From Desulfosporosinus sp. (GTDB lineage Bacteria > Bacillota > Desulfitobacteriia > Desulfitobacteriales > Desulfitobacteriaceae): a DNA stretch of 64,000 nucleotides. Under the pieces are notes generated by a model. That model was not told the DNA's origin, made no database searches, and was given only the letters and a program-made list of their open reading frames with translations. The stretch's first letter is position 1. Every line of letters starts with the position of its first letter. The stretch covers positions 21,496-85,495 of the forward strand of contig JARLHU010000234.1 of assembly GCA_031292095.1 (NCBI GenBank), read 5' to 3'. A program made the translations under genes and the position numbers. This document shows, in pieces, positions 23,801 to 33,172 of this stretch.

Positions 23801-24847
23801 ATGAAAATAAGTCTATGTATGATCGTGAAAAATGAAGAGGAGCTTCTTCAGCGAAGTTTGAGCAATGTTACTCGTTATGTAGATGAAATCATTGTCGTAG
23901 ATACCGGCTCAACCGATCGTACTCAGGTGATAGCGCGGAATTGTGGGGCGCAAGTCTATGATTTCCCCTGGTGTGATGATTTTTCTGCTGCTAGGAACTT
24001 TGCGTTAGAGAAAGCGTCTTGTGACTGGGTGCTTGTATTAGACGCAGATGAAGTCGTCAACGATTTTCAAGTTGAGGATATCCGAAAGGTTATAAAGACA
24101 GATCAAGATATTGTGGGTCGAATCAAACTGATTAACCTAATATCCGATGCGATGGGGGAGAAACGTTCAACTGAAAGAATTAGTCGCTTGTTCAACCGCA
24201 AGCTATTTCACTACGAAGGGGCTATCCATGAACAGATTGTCCGGAAAGATGGGCACCCGTTCAATACTGCTCCGGTAGAAATAACGGTCGAACATAGTGG
24301 CTATACCCAGGAAGTCCTTCGACGCACAAATAAAATCGCCCGAAATATCACCATGCTGAAACAGGCCATGGAGAAAAGTCCCGAGGATACTTACTTGCTT
24401 TATCAATCAGGCAAATCTTTTTATTTGGACAAAGATTATAACGAGGCTGTCGCTTACTTTGAACGAGCGTTAGCTTTACCCATAAACTTTTCGCTGGAAT
24501 TCGTGGAAGATCTGGTTGAAACCTATGGGTATGCTTTAATCAATTGCGAAAATTATACAGAAGCATTGTGTCTGAAGAACTTTGAAAAGTTTTACACCGG
24601 TTCAACAGATTACCAGTTTTTAATGGGCCTTGTCTCTATGAATAACGGGGAGTTTTCTGAGGCGATAGGACAATTTTCACAGTGTATTGATAATAAAGAA
24701 GGAAAGGTAGAAGGAATAAATTCTTATTTGCCGAAGTATAACATTGCTGTTATCCATGAGTGCTTGGGATGCCGAGCTGAAGCGGTTAGTTACTACCAAC
24801 AATGCGGAAATTATCCCGCTGCTCGTAAGCGTCTTAGAGAAATATAG
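23801..24847 (+). CDS. Family 2 glycosyltransferase with TPR repeats
   Basis: A 348-aa protein: a GT-A glycosyltransferase domain at residues 1-~180 with 'SLCMIVKNEEELLQRSL', 'VDTGSTDRT' and the metal-binding 'LVLDADEVV', then TPR-like helices ('DTYLLYQSGKSFYLDKDYNE', 'AVAYFERAL'). The ATG at 23801 lies behind 'ggagag'; the track's GTG at 23756 adds 15 residues with no site and overlaps nothing. Set between fliT and flaG, it is a good candidate for glycosylating flagellin, and the large Ser/Thr-rich flagellin centre would be a fitting substrate. The sugar donor is unknown. Confidence 0.85.
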   Translation: MKISLCMIVKNEEELLQRSLSNVTRYVDEIIVVDTGSTDRTQVIARNCGAQVYDFPWCDDFSAARNFALEKASCDWVLVLDADEVVNDFQVEDIRKVIKTDQDIVGRIKLINLISDAMGEKRSTERISRLFNRKLFHYEGAIHEQIVRKDGHPFNTAPVEITVEHSGYTQEVLRRTNKIARNITMLKQAMEKSPEDTYLLYQSGKSFYLDKDYNEAVAYFERALALPINFSLEFVEDLVETYGYALINCENYTEALCLKNFEKFYTGSTDYQFLMGLVSMNNGEFSEAIGQFSQCIDNKEGKVEGINSYLPKYNIAVIHECLGCRAEAVSYYQQCGNYPAARKRLREI

Positions 24848-24934
24848 TGATGGGGGCTAGTTCTGAAAGATCAGCAGTCAGTGGGACAATTTGGCTAATA
24901 TTATGATTAGATTATTTTGTAGGAGGAATACCTG

Positions 24935-25303
24935 ATGCCTAATCCTATTCAACCGAATACTCAGTCCACCACGATCCCAGTCAGTACTTTTTCTGGTCAA
25001 AAACTGGAAACATCTCAGGAGACTCCTATCAAGGTAGTTGATCGTAAGCAAGATATCCCCTCTGCTCGAGAAGAGATTCCCCGTGAAGAAGTGGAAAAAA
25101 CCACAGAAAAGCTCAATCGACTAATGGGAATTATTGACAAACGCTTAGAATTCAGAGTGGATGACAAATCCAAACGAGTGGTGGTTAAAATCATTGATCA
25201 GCAAAGCGGAGACGTGCTGAATGAAATTCCTTCCAAACAGGCCATAGATATTCTGAATTCTTTTAGCGATATGGTCGGTTTGATGGTCGATAAACGGGCT
25301 TAA
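24935..25303 (+). CDS. flaG: FlaG family protein
   Basis: A 122-aa protein with a disordered, polar N-terminus and the conserved FlaG C-terminal domain: 'LEFRVDDKSKRVVVKIIDQQ', then 'VLNEIPSKQAIDILNSF'. FlaG proteins influence filament length in several bacteria; the mechanism is unclear. It follows 'aggagg' and is the last gene before a terminator. Confidence 0.9.
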   Translation: MPNPIQPNTQSTTIPVSTFSGQKLETSQETPIKVVDRKQDIPSAREEIPREEVEKTTEKLNRLMGIIDKRLEFRVDDKSKRVVVKIIDQQSGDVLNEIPSKQAIDILNSFSDMVGLMVDKRA

Positions 25304-25383
25304 TTAGCGATTGAGGAAAGTCTTGACCGGGAATAACTGGAAATTATTTTGAGGATAAAATTAATAAACCCTTAGTATACAAG

Positions 25384-25421
25384 ACAAACAGGATGCACCT
25401 TCAGCAGCTTGTTTGTTTTTT
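25384..25421 (+). terminator. Rho-independent terminator after flaG
   Basis: Outer stem acaaaca/tgtttgt (25384-25390, 25410-25416) with an internal c-a-g rich loop, running into 'tttttt'. The remainder of the 25,304-25,628 gap shows no gene; I found no convincing promoter there although cheA needs one. Confidence 0.65.
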
Positions 25422-25628
25422 GCATATATATCTCGACAATCTTTAACAAGAAACTATATACGGTTTTCCAACTTGATGCTAGTATTAGAAAATAAGAGTT
25501 AAATAGAAGTTGATGCTTATTTTGGAGGAATTCTAACAAATGATGGCGAATGAAAGTATATAGTTGGGTTTAGGTGATGTGCGGAATTAGATTGTTGAAT
25601 GGGTTCAAAAAGATTGGAGGGTCAAGGG

Positions 25629-27791
25629 ATGGGTCAGGATGACAACATAAACCTGGGGGTCGATTTGGGAGAGTTTCTAGAATTTTACCTCTTAGACTCT
25701 CAAGAGCAGATTGATAGACTGGGAGCAGGGCTTTTACAACTGGAGAAAGAGGGAGGAAATATCGGGCTCATTAACGATCTTTTCCGCTCTGCTCATAGTT
25801 TGAAGGGGGCTTCAGGGACCATGGGGTTCACCCCGATTGTGGCGATGACCCATGCAGCCGAAGACTTATTGGATAATTTACGACAGGGGAAAATGGATGT
25901 TTCTTTGGAAATGATTGATGTTTTATTAGCAGTGACAGACCGAGTCAAAGCGATGTTGACTCAAGTGGAGTTACGTCAGGAGATCACGGTTGGGTTCGAA
26001 GATTTAGTCTCCTCCATGAGGGGGGTATTAGCGGGCGAAAAGCCGGTGGCAGTAGTGAGTCCGCAGATTATTCCAGTGACAGAGGAAGTTGCTTTGGAGA
26101 ATTTCGTTGCGCTTGATTTTTCTCTCACTCAATTCGAAAGTGAAAAAGTTAACAATGCTCAGCTTATGGGGCATGGCATTTATCAGGTGGAGGTGCAACT
26201 CGAGTCAGGTACGCTGATGAAGGCGGTACGTGCTGTGATGGTGACCCAGCGGCTGGAGGGAATGGGCACTGTAGTCAAACTTTTACCTAGTATTGAGGAT
26301 TTGGAAGTTGGAAATGCCGAGGGTTTCGCCTTACTCGTTATCAGTGATGAGTTGAGCGGAGAGATGCAGCGGGAAGTGTTAGGGATTTCTGAAGTGGAAG
26401 CTGTCATGATCCATTCCTATCCGGTGGCTGACCTCCTTATAGAAGTCGAGTCAATTAGACCTGAAGTAAGTGCTGACCTTGTGATGGAAGAGAAACCGTC
26501 CCCTTCGTCTTTCCAGCCGAGTCCAGTTGTCGAACCGAAGGGGACAGGCATCGGCGCTCCCGCTCCAGTTACCGAAGCTGCGAATGGAGAAGGGAATACC
26601 CAAGTACATACCATTCGAGTGGACACGGTGCGGATGGATAATCTCATCAATTTAGTCGGAGAGATGGTCATTACTCGGACCCGCTTGGTGCAAATCGGTT
26701 TGGATCTGAAGGCTCAGTACCGTATGGACAATATGGTTAATAATTTGAACGAGGCCAACGTTTATTTGGGACGTTTGATGAATGACTTACAAGAGAGTGT
26801 CATGCGCCTGCGCATGGTGGCGATTGGGACGGTATTTGGTCGTTTCCCCCGCTTAGTCCGGGATCTTGCTAAGAAAACAGGCAAGGAGATTGACTTGGTT
26901 TTAAAAGGGGAAGACACTGAGCTGGATAAAACGGTCGTGGAAGTGATTGGGGATCCTTTAATGCACCTGATTCGAAATGCGGTGGATCATGGGATTGAAT
27001 CTCCGGAGGTGCGTCGCGAGGCAGGTAAGCCGGAGGTGGGCACGATTACGCTGGATGCCTATCATGAAGGAAACCACATTGCGATTCTGATCTCGGATGA
27101 CGGGGCGGGGTTACCCCTCGATAAAATTCGGAATATTGCAGTTGCCAAAGGTCTGATCGGAGAGAGTGAGGAACTTTCGGAACGTGATATTTCAAACCTC
27201 ATCTTCTTGCCGGGTTTTAGCACCGCTGATACCGTGACCGATATTTCCGGGCGGGGTGTGGGGATGGATGTGGTGAAAAAGGCCCTGAACAATCTCGGGG
27301 GAATGGTGGAGATTACGACTCGTAAAGGGAAGGGAAGCACCTTTACTATACGGTTGCCCTTGACCTTGGCGATCATTCAGGCTCTCCTCGTAGAAGTAGG
27401 AGAAGAGATCTATGCGGTGCCACTTTCCTCCGTTTTAGAGACCCTGCTGGTCAATCGGGTGGAGATTAAAACCGTCGGGGGGTTGCCGATGGTTCAATTG
27501 CGTGGGAATACTTTACCACTGATTTCTTTACAAGAGAAGTTTGGTCTGCCGGCTCCAGAAACTGTCAGTAGTGAGGTTTTTGTGGTTGTTGTGGGTTTTG
27601 GAGATAAAGCCTTGGGGCTCATTGTGGACGAATTGCGCGGACAGCAGGAAGTTGTCATCAAGTCCTTGGGCGATTTTCTGAATAATCTACCCGGGATTGC
27701 CGGCGCAACGATTCTCGGAGATGGCAAAGTTACGTTAATTCTCGATATTGGATCACTTATTCAAGACGTCTTAGTCACGCGCAAAGCGTAG
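25629..27791 (+). CDS. cheA: Chemotaxis histidine kinase CheA
   Basis: A 720-aa kinase that phosphorylates CheY and CheB in response to receptors. Domains in order: P1 Hpt with 'HSLKGASGTMGF' (His56), a P2-like segment (~180-275), a Pro-rich linker, P3 dimerisation (~330-400), P4 ATPase with 'HLIRNAVDHGIE', 'DDGAGLPLD' and 'GRGVGMDVV', and P5 CheW-like (~575-720). The ATG at 25629 follows 'ggagg' by 8 nt; the ORF opens 30 nt earlier without a site. First gene of the long che-fla run. Confidence 0.96.
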   Translation: MGQDDNINLGVDLGEFLEFYLLDSQEQIDRLGAGLLQLEKEGGNIGLINDLFRSAHSLKGASGTMGFTPIVAMTHAAEDLLDNLRQGKMDVSLEMIDVLLAVTDRVKAMLTQVELRQEITVGFEDLVSSMRGVLAGEKPVAVVSPQIIPVTEEVALENFVALDFSLTQFESEKVNNAQLMGHGIYQVEVQLESGTLMKAVRAVMVTQRLEGMGTVVKLLPSIEDLEVGNAEGFALLVISDELSGEMQREVLGISEVEAVMIHSYPVADLLIEVESIRPEVSADLVMEEKPSPSSFQPSPVVEPKGTGIGAPAPVTEAANGEGNTQVHTIRVDTVRMDNLINLVGEMVITRTRLVQIGLDLKAQYRMDNMVNNLNEANVYLGRLMNDLQESVMRLRMVAIGTVFGRFPRLVRDLAKKTGKEIDLVLKGEDTELDKTVVEVIGDPLMHLIRNAVDHGIESPEVRREAGKPEVGTITLDAYHEGNHIAILISDDGAGLPLDKIRNIAVAKGLIGESEELSERDISNLIFLPGFSTADTVTDISGRGVGMDVVKKALNNLGGMVEITTRKGKGSTFTIRLPLTLAIIQALLVEVGEEIYAVPLSSVLETLLVNRVEIKTVGGLPMVQLRGNTLPLISLQEKFGLPAPETVSSEVFVVVVGFGDKALGLIVDELRGQQEVVIKSLGDFLNNLPGIAGATILGDGKVTLILDIGSLIQDVLVTRKA

Positions 27792-28013
27792 GCGAGGTTC
27801 GAGGCTCGAGGTTCGAGGCGCGAATAAGTATAAAAACTTAATAGTTTTTAGCTACGATTTAAATCGCATCTCAAACCATCACCTCTCGCTTTGCGCTCGA
27901 TCAAAATAACATCGCGCCTCGTGCTCGCTTAATAGGTGACCTTAATCAATTTCCTAAAAACTTTCAAGTTTTTATTCCAGTTCGAGCCTCGAGCATCGCG
28001 CCTCGTGCCTCGC
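27792..28013. repeat. TTCGA-rich inverted-repeat element A1 (cheA-cheW)
   Basis: Starts at the base after the cheA stop. Left arm (27792-27824) is built of gaggttcga/ggctcga units; the right arm (27981-28013) is the imperfect complement, built of cgagcctcgag/cgcgcctcg units. A second nested pair, ttaatagtttttag and ctaaaaactttcaa, lies inside, together with another copy of the right-arm motif near 27912. It ends 19 nt before the cheW start. Four related elements follow in this operon. Confidence 0.8.
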
Positions 28014-28032
28014 TTAAAGAGGGGGATTAACA

Positions 28033-28458
28033 TTGGCTGAAGAACAATTAGTGACTTTTTGTTTAGGTTCTGAAGAATTTGGTGTAGATATTATGCGCGT
28101 CCAAGAGATTATTCGTATTCCACCGATCACACGGGTGCCTAAAGCGCCGGTTTATGTGGAGGGTGTGATTAATTTGCGGGGAAATGTGATTCCAGTGATC
28201 AGTTTGCGCACCCGTTTTGGAATGACTCGCGTGGAAGAAACTGATCTCAGTCGGATTATTGTCCTGCAGGTACATACTAAGGTCTTTGGGATTGGGGTGG
28301 ATGCCGTAACAGAAGTTTTGCGCATTGACAGTGATGAAATTGAGCCACCACCCCCGATCGCGTTGGGTATGGACTCCCAGTTTATTCGAGGAGTAGGAAA
28401 AATCGGTGAGCGGCTACTGATTATTTTAGAGCTCGATCAAATCATGGGCGGAGAGTAA
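28033..28458 (+). CDS. cheW: Chemotaxis coupling protein CheW
   Basis: Scaffold that links chemoreceptors to CheA. The 141-aa sequence starts at TTG behind 'agaggggg' and shows the family pattern: 'VTFCLGSEEFGVDIMRVQEI', 'PVYVEGVINLRGNVIPVI' and 'GVGKIGERLLIILELD'. A second CheW lies at 56.3 kb. This copy is wedged between cheA and cheB, 4 nt from the latter. Confidence 0.96.
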   Translation: MAEEQLVTFCLGSEEFGVDIMRVQEIIRIPPITRVPKAPVYVEGVINLRGNVIPVISLRTRFGMTRVEETDLSRIIVLQVHTKVFGIGVDAVTEVLRIDSDEIEPPPPIALGMDSQFIRGVGKIGERLLIILELDQIMGGE

Positions 28459-28461
28459 GCG

Positions 28462-29613
28462 ATGAGTGGAAGGCCGAAAACACCGATCGGGGTTTTGATC
28501 GTTGATGATTCTCCTTTTATGCGCATGACCCTCCAGAAAATTCTTAATCAAGATCCCGATATTCAGGTTTTGGACACCGCACGGGATGGGCGTGAAGGGG
28601 TTTTAAAGCTTCAAGCCCTGCGTCCACAGGTTGTGACAATGGATGTTGAGATGCCCGTTATGGACGGACTTAGGGCGTTGGAAGAAATTATGCGGTGGCA
28701 ACCGACGCCGGTGATTATGTTAAGCGCCGTGACGACAGAAGGGGCACAAGCCACGTTGAAGGCACTTGATCTAGGGGCTTTTGATGTGGTGGCCAAACCA
28801 ACAGGCAATCCGGGAGCGGATCTGCAGGTGCTTACGCACGATTTAGTGGAGAAGGTGAAAGCAGCAGCCGGTGTCAACCCTGCTCGACTAGGGCGTAAGG
28901 TGGTACCTGCGAGTGTCACGGTTCAACCCGCGGTTACCAGAGTGGCCGCGGCTGGAATGGGGAGTTCTCCTATGGGACAACAAGGATTGCGCCCGGCAGC
29001 ACAGGGGAAAATGGGTTTGTTGCCTAAGCACGCCATTGAGATTGTGGCGATCGGGACGTCTACTGGGGGGCCTTCTGCGTTACAAGCGGTTCTGCCAACC
29101 CTACCGGTCGATTTTCCAGTTCCCGTACTTGTGGCGCAGCATATGCCGCCTGGTTTTACTGGGCCACTTGCTCAGCGCTTAAACGGGCTCTGTCCGTTGA
29201 ATGTCAGGGAAGGGATACATGGTGAAGCATTGAAGGCAGGAACCGTGTATGTCGCTCCGGCTGGTAAACAACTGCAGGTTCAGCGTAAGGCGGGGCAGTT
29301 GATCCTTCATATTGGAGATGAAGCTCCGATACCTACCCTTTATCATCCTTCGGTGGATGTTATGTTTCTTTCCTTGGCGAAGGAAGTTGGTAAAGGAACC
29401 CTTGGCGTGGTGATGACTGGAATGGGCAACGATGGGGCGAAGGGTATGAAGGAACTTAAGCGGTTAGAGGGCTTTGCGATCGCTGAAGCGGAGGAAACCT
29501 GTGTGGTCTATGGGATGCCTAGGTCGATCGTGGAGGCTGGCCTTGCTGACCGAGTTGTACCGTTGGGAGAGATTGGTCGAACGATTGTAGAGTGCGTTAT
29601 GAGGAGGGGATGA
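28462..29613 (+). CDS. cheB: Chemoreceptor methylesterase/deamidase CheB
   Basis: Removes methyl groups from receptors and deamidates glutamines. N-terminal receiver (residues 1-~125) with phospho-acceptor Asp61 in 'VVTMDVEMPVMDG' and 'VAKPTG'. A linker of ~60 residues follows. The C-terminal catalytic domain has 'GTSTGGPSAL' (Ser), 'AQHMPPGFT' (His) and 'TGMGNDGAKGM' (Asp). Length 383 aa, slightly long because of the linker. cheR, its counterpart, is in the separate mot operon. Confidence 0.96.
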   Translation: MSGRPKTPIGVLIVDDSPFMRMTLQKILNQDPDIQVLDTARDGREGVLKLQALRPQVVTMDVEMPVMDGLRALEEIMRWQPTPVIMLSAVTTEGAQATLKALDLGAFDVVAKPTGNPGADLQVLTHDLVEKVKAAAGVNPARLGRKVVPASVTVQPAVTRVAAAGMGSSPMGQQGLRPAAQGKMGLLPKHAIEIVAIGTSTGGPSALQAVLPTLPVDFPVPVLVAQHMPPGFTGPLAQRLNGLCPLNVREGIHGEALKAGTVYVAPAGKQLQVQRKAGQLILHIGDEAPIPTLYHPSVDVMFLSLAKEVGKGTLGVVMTGMGNDGAKGMKELKRLEGFAIAEAEETCVVYGMPRSIVEAGLADRVVPLGEIGRTIVECVMRRG

Positions 29614-29617
29614 ACGG

Positions 29618-30106
29618 ATGAGTCTTTTTGGAGCAATTGATATTAGTGCTTCTGGGTTAACCGCTCAGCGTTTGCGAATGGATCTCATTGCTAACAATAT
29701 CGCCAATATTAATACAACCCGCACGGGCACACTGACTGCGGCTGGGAATCCTATACCCTATAGTCGTCAGGAGGCTACCTTTGTCCCTCGTCCTCCTGAC
29801 ACGCCGTTTGCTAGTGTTCTCGGAGAAACCTTAGGAAGTCAAAACGCCGGGAATGGGGTACAAGTGGCTAGCATTAGTGACGATGTTCAAGAACCCTTTG
29901 GTTTAGAGTACAACCCCAGTTCCCCGGATGCCTCTACAGTGGCTGAACCAGGCTTACCGGTAGGGTATGTGCGTCAACCGAACGTAAATATTACGACGGA
30001 AATGGTGGATATGATCTCCGCTTCTCGAGCCTATGAAGCGAATGTGACCGCTATGAATGCCAGTAAGGCGATGGCCTCCAAAGCACTGGAAATTGGAAAG
30101 GGGTAA
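29618..30106 (+). CDS. flgC: Flagellar basal-body rod protein FlgC
   Basis: Proximal rod subunit. N-terminal 'SASGLTAQRLRMDLIANNIA' with 'NINTT' and C-terminal 'EMVDMISASRAYEANVTAMN' are the paired rod motifs. At 162 aa it is the FlgC size class. Its usual partner flgB is not upstream but at 55.1 kb. It starts 4 nt after cheB; fliE follows by 7 nt. Confidence 0.95.
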   Translation: MSLFGAIDISASGLTAQRLRMDLIANNIANINTTRTGTLTAAGNPIPYSRQEATFVPRPPDTPFASVLGETLGSQNAGNGVQVASISDDVQEPFGLEYNPSSPDASTVAEPGLPVGYVRQPNVNITTEMVDMISASRAYEANVTAMNASKAMASKALEIGKG

Positions 30107-30113
30107 TGAGTAG

Positions 30114-30449
30114 ATGAGCATTCAGCCAATCGCCCCTATTATGCCCCTCGGGGCCTTGTCTCCGATTACCCCGACTAGCCTCGAAAGTACGCCAAACAGC
30201 AGTTCTGGATCTGGAACTCAAAAGGCGACGACGGATTTTTCTAAGTTTCTGAACGATGCCTTAGGCCAAGTCGATGCTTTACAAACGAATGCCGATGCTG
30301 CGAGTCTGCAGTTAGCGACTGGTAAGGTACAAGATATGTCTGCGGTGATGGTGGCGTTAGAAAAAGCAAGTATGTCGTTATCGTTGACTGTATCCGTACG
30401 CGATAAAGTGTTAGATGCTTATAATCAAGTAATGCGTATGCAAATGTAA
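30114..30449 (+). CDS. fliE: Hook-basal body complex protein FliE
   Basis: Joins the MS-ring to the rod. A 111-aa protein with a low-complexity N-terminal 45 residues and the conserved helical part 'FLNDALGQVDALQTNADAAS', 'MVALEKASMSLSLTVSVRDK' and 'AYNQVMRMQM'. Position between flgC and fliF is canonical. Confidence 0.95.
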   Translation: MSIQPIAPIMPLGALSPITPTSLESTPNSSSGSGTQKATTDFSKFLNDALGQVDALQTNADAASLQLATGKVQDMSAVMVALEKASMSLSLTVSVRDKVLDAYNQVMRMQM

Positions 30450-30450
30450 C

Positions 30451-30554
30451 TCGATGCACGAATGCACGATACACGAGGTCCGATGTTTGATGTTTCAAAC
30501 GTTCGCTAGCGAACGTCTCAATTCGTGCATCGTGCATCGAACTTCGTGCCTCGA
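30451..30554. repeat. TTCGA/TGCA-rich inverted-repeat element A2 (fliE-fliF)
   Basis: Begins 1 nt after the fliE stop. Left arm 'tcgatgcacgaatgcacga' pairs with right arm 'ttcgtgcatcgtgcatcga', and the right end continues with 'cttcgtgcctcga'. In the centre 'acgttcgctagcgaacgt' is a perfect palindrome. Ends about 20 nt before the fliF start. The track ORF 30454-30747 runs through it and is spurious. Confidence 0.8.
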
Positions 30555-30574
30555 AAGAAGGGAGGAGCAACAAA

Positions 30575-32167
30575 ATGGACTTTTCTTGGGCCGGAATTCA
30601 GAATTCGGTAAAAACATTCTGGAACAAGCTTTCTCGCCCACAGAAAATAATTACGGTTATTGCTCCTCTTTTGGTGGCTGTTGCGTTATTTTCCTTGATC
30701 ACTTGGGCGGGCACCCCACAATATGTTGCGATTTTTACAAAACTTAGTGATGCGGACGCGGCTGCCATCATGACCAAACTGAAAGACTTAAAAGCAGATT
30801 ATAAATTGGCGGATAATGGATCGACCATTATGGTGCCTCAACAGTCCTCCGCAGATATCCGTTTACAGCTGGCCAGTGCCGGGCTTCCTCAAGCCAGTAA
30901 ATTCAGTTTCGATAGTTTAAATACGATGCATCTGGGGGAAACGGATTCTGATCGCAAATTGCGTTATGTTCTCGGGTTGCAGAACGAATTAGAAGATACC
31001 TTAAAAGTGTTGAACGGTGTGCAGGATGCGCACGTGAATATCGTGATGCCTGACCAGTCACTATTTGTCGATAGCCAAAAACCAGCAACAGCGGCAGTGA
31101 CCTTGAAACTCATCCCGGGGACAAAACTCGGAGATGACCAGGTACGCGCGATTGCTAATCTGATGGCAGGATCGGTAGAAGGACTGCAAATGGAGAATGT
31201 GACGATTGTAGATACCAACGGCAATGTTTTATCCGATGTTTTGGGAAAAAGCGGGGATTCCCAACATATGACTGGGACTCAATATCAGCTTCAACAAACC
31301 GTCGAAGAGGACACTCGGAAATCGGTTCAGAGTATGTTAGATCGAGTTTTGGGTTCGGGCAAGACCGTCGTCCGAATCAGTGCGGTGCTGGATTTTGATC
31401 AAATAAAACGGACAAAACAGACCAATGGACCCGGTGCTGTGGTGAGTGAACAGAGTTCCACTGAAAATACCACTAATAGTACGGCAGCTGGAGGAACACC
31501 GGGAGTGGCGGCGAATAAGACCCCGACGTACCCAACTGTGACCCCGGCGGTGAATTCGACTTCCACAAAGGGAAGTGCTACCAAAAACTATCAGGTGGAC
31601 ACCACGCAGGAGGAACAAGTGGTAAGCCCCGGCGCTATAAAACATCTTTCCGTGTCGGTTATGGCGGATGGCGACACTATTACTCAAGCCCAGCTTGCTC
31701 AAATTCAAGCGATCGTGGCTTCTGCAGCCGGTGTGGATTCAACTCGGGGGGATCAAATTCAAGTTGCCGCTATTCCGTTTAACAAAACAGAGCTGCAGCA
31801 AGAAAAGGCTGCGATGGATAGTGCCGCCCAGCGACAACAATTGGTTAGTTATGTGGAAATAGGATGTGCCGCTTTGTTTGGGTTAGTGCTTTTGCTGGCC
31901 GTTTTACGTAGTCGTTCACAGAAAGTTCGCACGAAAAGAGTGTTGGAAATGAACGATTCGCAGCCGGTAACGGCGGCCACGGCAGAACTGCTCATGTCGC
32001 AACAGTTGGCTGAGCAAGAGGCAAAGGCGAAACTTGCTCGGAAGAGCACAAAGTCGCTTGAGCAAATCCAAAAGGAACAGACCCAGGAGTCTGTCGAACT
32101 TTATTCGCGTGATAAACCAGAAGAAGTGGCTCGTTTAGTGAAATCATGGCTATCGGAGGAGAGTTAG
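30575..32167 (+). CDS. fliF: Flagellar MS-ring protein FliF
   Basis: Builds the membrane ring that carries the rotor and export gate. Two membrane helices, near residues 25-45 and 428-448 ('EIGCAALFGLVLLLAVL'), enclose a periplasmic part with two ring-building domains ('LAGLPQ'-like 'LASAGLPQASKFSFD', 'NVTIVDTNGNVLS') and a Thr/Ser/Pro-rich stretch near 290-340. The C-terminal tail 'YSRDKPEEVARLVKSWLSEE' is the FliG-binding helix. 530 aa. Directly abuts fliG. Confidence 0.97.
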   Translation: MDFSWAGIQNSVKTFWNKLSRPQKIITVIAPLLVAVALFSLITWAGTPQYVAIFTKLSDADAAAIMTKLKDLKADYKLADNGSTIMVPQQSSADIRLQLASAGLPQASKFSFDSLNTMHLGETDSDRKLRYVLGLQNELEDTLKVLNGVQDAHVNIVMPDQSLFVDSQKPATAAVTLKLIPGTKLGDDQVRAIANLMAGSVEGLQMENVTIVDTNGNVLSDVLGKSGDSQHMTGTQYQLQQTVEEDTRKSVQSMLDRVLGSGKTVVRISAVLDFDQIKRTKQTNGPGAVVSEQSSTENTTNSTAAGGTPGVAANKTPTYPTVTPAVNSTSTKGSATKNYQVDTTQEEQVVSPGAIKHLSVSVMADGDTITQAQLAQIQAIVASAAGVDSTRGDQIQVAAIPFNKTELQQEKAAMDSAAQRQQLVSYVEIGCAALFGLVLLLAVLRSRSQKVRTKRVLEMNDSQPVTAATAELLMSQQLAEQEAKAKLARKSTKSLEQIQKEQTQESVELYSRDKPEEVARLVKSWLSEES

Positions 32168-33172
32168 ATGGCGCAAGCATTAACTGGACTGCAAAAAGCG
32201 GCGATTTTAATGATTGCCTTGGGGGCGGAGAAATCAGCTCAGGTGGTTAAGCATTTGGGAGATGCAGAAATCGAGCAATTGACCTTAGAGATGGCCAATG
32301 TTCGTAAAATATCGCCGGAAAACCGCGATAATGTCGTGGAAGAATTTCATCAGATGTGCTTGGCGAATGAATATATCGCCCAGGGTGGGATTGATTACGC
32401 CCGGGAGGTGTTAGAACGAGCTCTAGGGGAGGCACGGGCCTTTGAGATTATTAACCGTCTAGCTATTTCCATGAAAATGAGGCCCTTCGAGCTTGTGCGT
32501 CGAACAGATCCTAAACAGCTGTTTTCTTTTATTCAGGGTGAACACCCGCAGACGATAGCGTTGATTATGACGCACCTGCCTGCTGATAAAGCTGCATCTC
32601 TGCTCGCTAGCCTTGCTCCCGAGCGACAGGCTGAGGTGGTAAAACGTATTGCGACGATGGGGCAGACTAGCCCAGAAGTACTTAAGCAGATTGAGAAAGT
32701 TTTAGAGCACAAGATCACGAGTCTAGCTCCAACTGATTACACGACCTCGGGTGGGATTCAAAGTATTGTGGACCTCCTTAACTCGGCGGATGCTAGTACG
32801 GTTAAAGTGGTCATGGATGCCTTAGATATGGAAGATCCTGAGTTGGCGGAGCAGATCAGGCAGCAGATGTTTGTTTTCAAAGACATCGTTTTGTTGGATG
32901 ATCGCAGCATTCAGTTGGTTTTGCGCGAAGTAGCTACCAAGGACTTAAGCTTGGCGCTTAAAGGGGCAAATAATGAAGTCGCATTAAAGATTCAGTCCAA
33001 TATGTCCACGCGGGCTGCGCAGATGCTTAAAGACGATATGGAATTCATGGGGCCGGTGCGCTTGCGTGATGTAGAGGAGGCTCAGCAACGTATTGTGAAG
33101 GTGATCCGTAAGCTTGAAGAGGCTGGTGCGTTAGTCATCTCGAGAGGGGGGAGTGATGAGATTGTCTATTAA
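32168..33172 (+). CDS. fliG: Flagellar motor switch protein FliG
   Basis: Rotor protein that contacts MotA and sets torque. All-helical, 334 aa, with N-terminal FliF-binding domain ('LTGLQKAAILMIALGAEKSA'), middle domain containing the 'EHPQTIALIMTHL' EHPQ motif, and C-terminal domain with the charged torque helix ('LLDDRSIQLVLREVATKDLS'). The ATG touches the fliF stop; the end overlaps fliH by 17 nt. Confidence 0.97.
   Translation: MAQALTGLQKAAILMIALGAEKSAQVVKHLGDAEIEQLTLEMANVRKISPENRDNVVEEFHQMCLANEYIAQGGIDYAREVLERALGEARAFEIINRLAISMKMRPFELVRRTDPKQLFSFIQGEHPQTIALIMTHLPADKAASLLASLAPERQAEVVKRIATMGQTSPEVLKQIEKVLEHKITSLAPTDYTTSGGIQSIVDLLNSADASTVKVVMDALDMEDPELAEQIRQQMFVFKDIVLLDDRSIQLVLREVATKDLSLALKGANNEVALKIQSNMSTRAAQMLKDDMEFMGPVRLRDVEEAQQRIVKVIRKLEEAGALVISRGGSDEIVY

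Noticed and set aside
30454-30747. Plus-strand ORF of 97 aa
   Set aside because: Translates repeat element A2 and then the wrong frame of fliF.
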